Positions 59,529-64,000 of a stretch of 64,000 bases of DNA are shown here, piece by piece. The notes below the pieces were generated by a model. That model saw only the letters and a list, made by a program, of their open reading frames with translations, did no database searches and was not told where the DNA came from. Within the stretch, counting starts at the first letter, position 1. Each line of letters starts with the position of its first letter. The DNA comes from Ruminococcus flavefaciens (GTDB lineage Bacteria; Bacillota; Clostridia; Oscillospirales; Ruminococcaceae). Location: the NCBI GenBank assembly GCA_023667045.1, contig JAMPAU010000001.1:372159-436158 (forward strand), given 5' to 3'. The position numbers and the translations under genes were made by a program.

Positions 59529-59837
59529 TTATTGGGGCTTATTTATATTAGCAACGTTCTGAACGTTTGTAGAGCTTACTGTACTTGTCGGGTCAGCAAC
59601 ATTCTGATTAAGATATGCAGCAACCTTATTAAGATAAGCCTGGAACTTATCCATATCCGGCTTCATAGAAGCGAATTTTTCTCTCATATCTTCAGCAGCC
59701 TGTGACTGATAGTTTACAGCAGTGCCACTCATAAGTGAAGAAACTTCATTAAGAACATCGTTTATCTTAGCAGCATAAGACTTAATTTGTTCAGCACACT
59801 CTTTGACACCTGTAGGATTTACAAAAATTGATGACAT
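59529..59837 (-). CDS. WXG100-like protein, divergent
   Basis: 102 residues, two helices with a turn. The usual WXG turn is replaced by LMSGTAVNYQSQAAEDMREK: no tryptophan, Gly at the turn only. The C-terminal tail is disordered (ADPTSTVSSTNVQNV). WXG100 proteins are secreted dimers of type VII secretion. It pairs with the canonical member 25 nt upstream, so the two may form a heterodimer. RBS AGGAGG. Confidence 0.8.
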   Translation of the reverse strand: MSSIFVNPTGVKECAEQIKSYAAKINDVLNEVSSLMSGTAVNYQSQAAEDMREKFASMKPDMDKFQAYLNKVAAYLNQNVADPTSTVSSTNVQNVANINKPQ

Positions 59838-59862
59838 TGTAATTACCTCCTTTTAGTAAAAA

Positions 59863-60183
59863 TTAGTTGAATGACGCACCCTGTGCAGCCTGACCCTTGC
59901 TGTCTTCCTCACGCTGTACATGAGCGTTGATAGCATTACGGAGTGTAGTAGCGTATTCCTCGATGACATCACGCATACTGTCAAAGTGCATTCTTTCTTC
60001 TTCTATCTTTGAGTGGAAAACGTCATAGTCGCTACCTTCCCAGTTGTTAGCAAGGTCTCCTTCTATGAGACCGTAAAGACTTGTGTACAGAGTTTGAAAG
60101 TCCTGTCCTTTGCTAGAAATGTCTGAAGCAGCTTTAAGCACTGGGTCCGGACCTTCTGGCAGTCTTATAAATTCCATTGCCAT
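59863..60183 (-). CDS. WXG100 protein
   Basis: 106 residues. A helix-turn-helix hairpin with the canonical turn NNWEGSDYDVF near residue 48 and a C-terminal helix with YATTLRNAINAHVQREE. It is the likely substrate or chaperone partner of the EssC ATPase encoded upstream. RBS AGGAGG before ATG 60183. The tail is Gln/Gly-rich. Confidence 0.88.
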   Translation of the reverse strand: MAMEFIRLPEGPDPVLKAASDISSKGQDFQTLYTSLYGLIEGDLANNWEGSDYDVFHSKIEEERMHFDSMRDVIEEYATTLRNAINAHVQREEDSKGQAAQGASFN

Positions 60184-60239
60184 TGTAAAAACCTCCTAAA
60201 ATAAATTTTTTATTTGGTGTTTCCACCTTTCATGTATAT

Positions 60240-60245
60240 ATTATA
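60240..60245 (-). promoter_or_regulatory. WXG100 operon -10 element with extended TG and hairpin leader
   Basis: On the minus strand, TGTGCTATAAT gives an extended -10; the -35 region (AACCCC) is poor, so an activator is likely. The transcript would open with GGTG-GAAA-CACC, a short tetraloop hairpin, before the RBS. Confidence 0.55.
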
Positions 60246-60361
60246 GCACATTTGATTTTTAGGGGTTTAAAAAAGTGCAACAATTAATATTTTAGTTATT
60301 TTAGGTTTTATCGTATTTTAAATTTGCCGTACAATCGGGAAAAAATCATGCAATAAATTTT

Positions 60362-60435
60362 TTTTGCTGTTTTTTACCACTTTTTTTGCTGTAGCTTACC
60401 ATATATTTTGCTGTTTTAAACCGTACTTTTTCTGT
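60362..60435. repeat. Phased direct repeats upstream of the WXG100 genes
   Basis: TTTTGCTGT starts at 60362, 60384 and 60406, exactly 22 bp apart, followed at 60428 by the diverged TTTTCTGT. The units also share a TTACCA/AACCG-like part. A 22-bp period places copies on one face of the DNA, as for LytTR-type activators. They lie about 120 bp upstream of the WXG100 -10 element. The rest of the gap 60184-60487 is AT-rich, without a gene. Confidence 0.7.
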
Positions 60436-60487
60436 GAACTATATATTAAACTGATAAATATTTTTCTGTATTTTATATTTAAAATAA

Positions 60488-60832
60488 CTAAAACAAATCA
60501 TCAATTTTATGTAAACGATTCATAAACATCTCCATGCATGCTGTGCAGTCACACATAGCATCTTTACGTTTAGAACACCTATAAATATAATCTGCATATT
60601 CTTCAATAGTATCACCTATCTCGCACAATTGATAACTATGATATTCTACTACTTCTTTAAAACGTTTATAGTCTCCCTCGCTAAAATACTTTGGACACTC
60701 TTGGTCTATAAAGTCAGTAAATTCCCTATATATACCACGTAATTTCTTGCTGAGTATTTTTAGTCTGTCTGAAATTTCCTTGCACTCTTCAAGGTCAATA
60801 GCAGTCAGAGTATCATCATCTTTTTTTGTCAA
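60488..60832 (-). CDS. Unknown helical protein of the type VII locus
   Basis: 114 residues if the start is the TTG at 60832, favoured by the strong AAAGGAGGTG just upstream; ATG 60871 overlaps the EssC stop. All-helical, Lys/Glu-rich, with a C-terminal cysteine group (YRCSKRKDAMCDCTACMEMF) that could bind a metal. No WXG turn. Placed between essC and the WXG100 genes, it may be a chaperone or accessory factor of the system. Confidence 0.65.
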   Translation of the reverse strand: MTKKDDDTLTAIDLEECKEISDRLKILSKKLRGIYREFTDFIDQECPKYFSEGDYKRFKEVVEYHSYQLCEIGDTIEEYADYIYRCSKRKDAMCDCTACMEMFMNRLHKIDDLF

Positions 60833-60867
60833 CAATAACACCTCCTTTCTTAATAAATCAGATATAA

Positions 60868-63800
60868 TCATCTGAAATACTTAAATTTCTTTACAGCTTT
60901 TCTGTTCTGTACCACAACCGCTTCATTTTCTGAGAGTGCTGACGGAGCATTTACATCTTCACAAAGTCCGAAACTGCTTATGCCGTCGCCGAGCCACATA
61001 CTTGATGCATCAAACCATTCTCTGTTGTTTTCCTTGTCGATATTCTCAAAGTTATCAACTTCAGATTCGTCAATATTTCTGATAATATGAATATATGCAC
61101 CTCTGCTGTCATACATTTTTTCGGAAGTATCAAGAATGATATAATGAAGATGTATCTCAGGAAGATTATTTATTATACTTTTGAGATTAACTATTGTGAG
61201 GTTAGTATCATCGGCAGTACATATATCTGTAAACGAATTTATAATAACGTACATATGCTGTGCGTTTTCGCTCATTACACAGTTTCTGTTTTCGTCAAGG
61301 ATAAGCTTTGCACAGCGTTCTTCTGCTATATTCTTGTACATGATGTTCCATTCCTGCAACTCCTCCACAGAAGAATAATAACGGTATTCAGCATTCTCCT
61401 GTCTGAGTTTTCCGGAAGAATCAAGCAATACAACAGATATATTCTTGTCCTTTGCAAGAGCCTTAGCAAAATAGCCGGCAAACTGTGTAAGGTGTTTCTG
61501 TGAAAGTGAAGAAACAAAAGTAATATACTTATCGCTGAAATCATAATAATATACGTCATTGTCAGTCATACCGACAGGCACGTTATTATATTCGATATTA
61601 TTTTCAAGTATTGTTTCCGTATCCATTTGAACGTTTACAAACGATACGGCTTTTGAATCGGGATATTTTTCAATCATCTGTCTGCAAAGAGTTTTCACTT
61701 CCTTTGAAGCGTCGTCAGATGGCGTTTCGTCTTCATCGCATGGTACAATATCAAAAATATCAGCAATCTGGAATTTATATGTAATATCATTTTCCTTTAT
61801 AATACCACTGCCTGCACAGTCGGATGGACTGATACCGCCGGTTCTTCCTATTACTCCGGCATAGTCGTTTATGTCGTTCATTTTAAGCATGAAAGTCTGC
61901 TGTATATACTGTTTGAGACGGAAATTGATATTTACAGAAGAAGTACCGATGACAAGATAAATACCTCTCTTTACGCCTTCACGGGCAATATACATAATAT
62001 CTGACAGGTCGCTGTCCTTGAATTTTTCAACGAACTCAGTATAGTTATTGAGCATAAGAACAACAGCCGGAAGTGTATTTCCGGAGTTTCTGCAATATCT
62101 TGCATATTCACCGCCCTGCTCCGCAAAGAGTTTACTTCTTCTTACGATTTCGTCCTTTACGGAAAGTATTATACTTCTTACATCGTCTTCTTCGTCGGCA
62201 ATAACAACATCTCCTACATGGGGAGCTTTTGCATAGGTTTTAAGGAAACCAGCATCAAAGTCAAGCACATAAATATTAACCTGCTCTGGAGTATAGTTAT
62301 AGATAAGCGAATATATAAGAGTAACAAAAAACATATCAAGACCGCTTCCGGCAGCACCGTAAATGGCAAGATTTCCTTTTCTTGAAAAAGGAATAGTCAT
62401 GATTTCCTGTTTTCTTTCATAGAGGTCGTCCTTTTTGCCTATAACAGGCTCAAGCTGAACAAATCCGGTGTTTGTTTCCTTGCCATACTCCTCATACAAA
62501 TCCCTTATTGAGAGTTTAGCTGGAATCGGGTCAAGCCACAGCGACCTTATTTCAATATCCTTTGCAATATCAATGAGATATTCCCTTACTGCTATAAGCT
62601 GTGAAACTGTCTTGTCCTTTTCGGGATTTATTTTGATTTCGGGCTTTTTGACTTTTTCATGAATGACTGTTCCGGTATTGCTTATCACTTCTACTGATTC
62701 AATATCCCTTTTCACAAATTCTTCTGCCTCTATATAGTCAGCACCGCACCATGCAGACTGACCCATGCTGAATACTTCGTTATAGCCGACCTGAAAGAAA
62801 AAGCGACCTGTCGTATTTATTTCAGCAGCGTCGGGACAGTGAAGCACCGCCTGACTGTCTTCTCTGCCCTGAACTTTAAGGCATATCTTGAATCGTGAGT
62901 TACTCCAGATTTCCGGCTTTACTGAGCCGTCCGGTTTCTGAGTTGCAAGAATAAGATGTACGCCGAGACTTCGACCTATTCGTGAGGCACTGACAATAAC
63001 GTCCATGAATTTGCTGCCGCCGTTTTTTTCGTCGGCTTTAAGTTCTGCAAATTCATCGCATACTATGAATAAATGCGGAAGTGCTTCAAGCTCTGCACCC
63101 TCACGTCTGAGTTGCTGATACTTGTATATATCCATAGTACCTTCATTTGAGATTTTACGTGCTTTCTTGAAAAGAAACTGTCTTCTTTTAATTTCTGTGT
63201 CAATTGAAATGCAGGCTCTCTCAATAGTTGCTCCGTCGAGGTTTGTAACCGTTCCGACAACGTGCGGAAGTATATGACGTACTTCAACGGTTTTTCCGTC
63301 TATTGTTTCTTCTCTCACTTCATTGAAAGCGTCGGCAAGACCACCGCCTTTATAGTCTACTATCACAAAAGCTACTTCTTCGGGGCTGTAGTTTACGGCA
63401 AGCGAAAGAATGATAGTTATAATTGTTTCGCTCTTTCCCGAACCGGTAGTACCAGCCATAAGACCATGAGGACCATGAAATTTTTCATGCATATCAATGA
63501 AAAATGTATCTCCGGACGGTGCTATGCCTATCTCCGTTTTAAGCGATTTAATCGGGTTATTTTCCACCCATCTTGCAAGGCTGTTAAGATGTTCTACCTT
63601 AGATACTCTGAACATATCGAGGAATGTAAGCATTTTAGGGAGCTGATATTTTTCAGTGTTTATATCAAGCTTTATATTTGCGATTCTGTTAAGATATGTT
63701 TCAAAATCCGCCTCATTGTTTACCCTGTATGGCAGAAACTCAGATACAATATCATTTTTGCGGTCATAAAGTTTCGGACTGCTATCTGTGAGTTCAATAA

Positions 63801-64000
63801 TGAAATCAGAGTTATTATAGTTATACAGACCAAATGATGTGAGAAGACTAAAATTAAGCTTTTCCCTGTTTTTCATTATAACCGGCATAATGTCAATGCT
63901 GTCTACCTTGTGCTTGTCTGAGGCTATAATCAGCATTTTGGGGAAATCATCATTTTTACGTGTAGTGCGGTTTTCGATTTCCTTTTCCAGTTCGTATGAA
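60868..64000 (-). CDS. essC: EssC-type FtsK/SpoIIIE ATPase of type VII secretion, 5' part outside window
   Basis: At least 1044 residues; the frame is open up to the window edge (Ser-Tyr-Glu-Leu... before the ATG at 63936), so the true start is beyond 64000. The first FtsK domain has Walker A MAGTTGSGKSETII and Walker B region LPHLFIVCDEFAELKAD. The second has a degenerate P-loop, IYGAAGSGLDMFF, with the lysine replaced. A third ATPase-like domain near the end lacks a P-loop. EssC is the motor that drives WXG100 export across the membrane. Confidence 0.92.
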   Translation of the reverse strand, partial: SYELEKEIENRTTRKNDDFPKMLIIASDKHKVDSIDIMPVIMKNREKLNFSLLTSFGLYNYNNSDFIIELTDSSPKLYDRKNDIVSEFLPYRVNNEADFETYLNRIANIKLDINTEKYQLPKMLTFLDMFRVSKVEHLNSLARWVENNPIKSLKTEIGIAPSGDTFFIDMHEKFHGPHGLMAGTTGSGKSETIITIILSLAVNYSPEEVAFVIVDYKGGGLADAFNEVREETIDGKTVEVRHILPHVVGTVTNLDGATIERACISIDTEIKRRQFLFKKARKISNEGTMDIYKYQQLRREGAELEALPHLFIVCDEFAELKADEKNGGSKFMDVIVSASRIGRSLGVHLILATQKPDGSVKPEIWSNSRFKICLKVQGREDSQAVLHCPDAAEINTTGRFFFQVGYNEVFSMGQSAWCGADYIEAEEFVKRDIESVEVISNTGTVIHEKVKKPEIKINPEKDKTVSQLIAVREYLIDIAKDIEIRSLWLDPIPAKLSIRDLYEEYGKETNTGFVQLEPVIGKKDDLYERKQEIMTIPFSRKGNLAIYGAAGSGLDMFFVTLIYSLIYNYTPEQVNIYVLDFDAGFLKTYAKAPHVGDVVIADEEDDVRSIILSVKDEIVRRSKLFAEQGGEYARYCRNSGNTLPAVVLMLNNYTEFVEKFKDSDLSDIMYIAREGVKRGIYLVIGTSSVNINFRLKQYIQQTFMLKMNDINDYAGVIGRTGGISPSDCAGSGIIKENDITYKFQIADIFDIVPCDEDETPSDDASKEVKTLCRQMIEKYPDSKAVSFVNVQMDTETILENNIEYNNVPVGMTDNDVYYYDFSDKYITFVSSLSQKHLTQFAGYFAKALAKDKNISVVLLDSSGKLRQENAEYRYYSSVEELQEWNIMYKNIAEERCAKLILDENRNCVMSENAQHMYVIINSFTDICTADDTNLTIVNLKSIINNLPEIHLHYIILDTSEKMYDSRGAYIHIIRNIDESEVDNFENIDKENNREWFDASSMWLGDGISSFGLCEDVNAPSALSENEAVVVQNRKAVKKFKYFR

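Noticed and set aside
60362..60435. CRISPR array or plasmid iterons
   Set aside because: The repeat unit is only about nine conserved bases in a 22-bp period with no spacers, and there are no cas or replication genes; a regulatory array is more likely.
63262..63837. 191-codon open frame antisense to essC
   Set aside because: Overlaps the FtsK domain with conserved motifs on the opposite strand; no family features.

Overview
The window looks like a chromosomal piece of a low-to-moderate GC, Gram-positive, sporulation-lineage anaerobe. The best guess is a Ruminococcus-like member of the Oscillospiraceae. This rests on a Spo0A homologue, an alpha/beta-type small acid-soluble spore protein, consensus AGGAGG ribosome binding sites, TTGACA-17-TATAAT promoters, a FeoA-FeoA-FeoB iron operon, a type VII (WXG100/EssC) secretion locus, and a polyamine gene set known from gut Firmicutes. 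The species assignment is inference. No rRNA, CRISPR array, intact transposase or prophage was seen.

Layout. 0-3.6 kb: two minus-strand tRNAs (Ser-GGA, cut by the window edge, and Leu-GAG), spo0A, a three-gene ExbB/ExbD-like membrane operon and a VOC protein. 3.6-17.8 kb: one long minus-strand transcription unit for polyamine synthesis (speD, an arginine-decarboxylase family gene, speE, speB, carboxynorspermidine synthase, carboxynorspermidine decarboxylase, an amidohydrolase). Its gene junctions are filled with about fourteen small accessory genes, several of them tandem paralogues, plus one pseudogene. A promoter and a 300-nt leader precede it. The leader carries a strong intrinsic terminator, two perfect complementarities that could disrupt it, and a 16-codon leader ORF. 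18-19.4 kb: three more small immunity-like or unknown genes. 19.6-25.7 kb: a housekeeping operon in the order CYTH, phoH, ybeY, era, recO, mutS2. 26-35.8 kb: gapA, a rhodanese/PP-loop sulfurtransferase, a spore protein, degV, trmL, ruvX, pyrD/pyrK, a zinc-ribbon/leucine-rich-repeat protein, a WYL regulator and a MazF-like protein. 35.9-39.3 kb: a response regulator, ABC ATPase, permease and histidine kinase module. 39.3-45.5 kb: a dCache-PAS-GGDEF-EAL protein with a solute-binding lipoprotein, NudC and a thioesterase. 45.5-52 kb: a DUF262/HNH protein, the feo operon, a PadR regulator, a decayed Cu/Zn superoxide dismutase gene and a YdjM-like membrane protein. 52-55.8 kb: a group with RNA 2'-phosphotransferase, ATP-grasp and DUF434 proteins and small unknowns. 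55.9-64 kb: a MATE transporter and the type VII secretion locus, whose EssC ATPase runs off the right edge.

How the genes fit together. The polyamine block probably makes spermidine by two routes: an aminopropyl transfer route (SpeD/SpeE/SpeB) and the carboxyspermidine route (aspartate semialdehyde-dependent synthase plus decarboxylase). The accessory genes inside it resemble orphan immunity-type cargo in size, tandem duplication and decay. The nearby type VII locus makes a contact-dependent-competition explanation attractive, but it is not proven. The most distinctive observations are the polyamine leader with its leader peptide, the cargo-filled polyamine operon with a tandem Sm-like family, a Spo0A whose phospho-acceptor aspartate is replaced by serine, a 22-bp-phased repeat array upstream of the WXG100 genes, and a recognisable sodC pseudogene.
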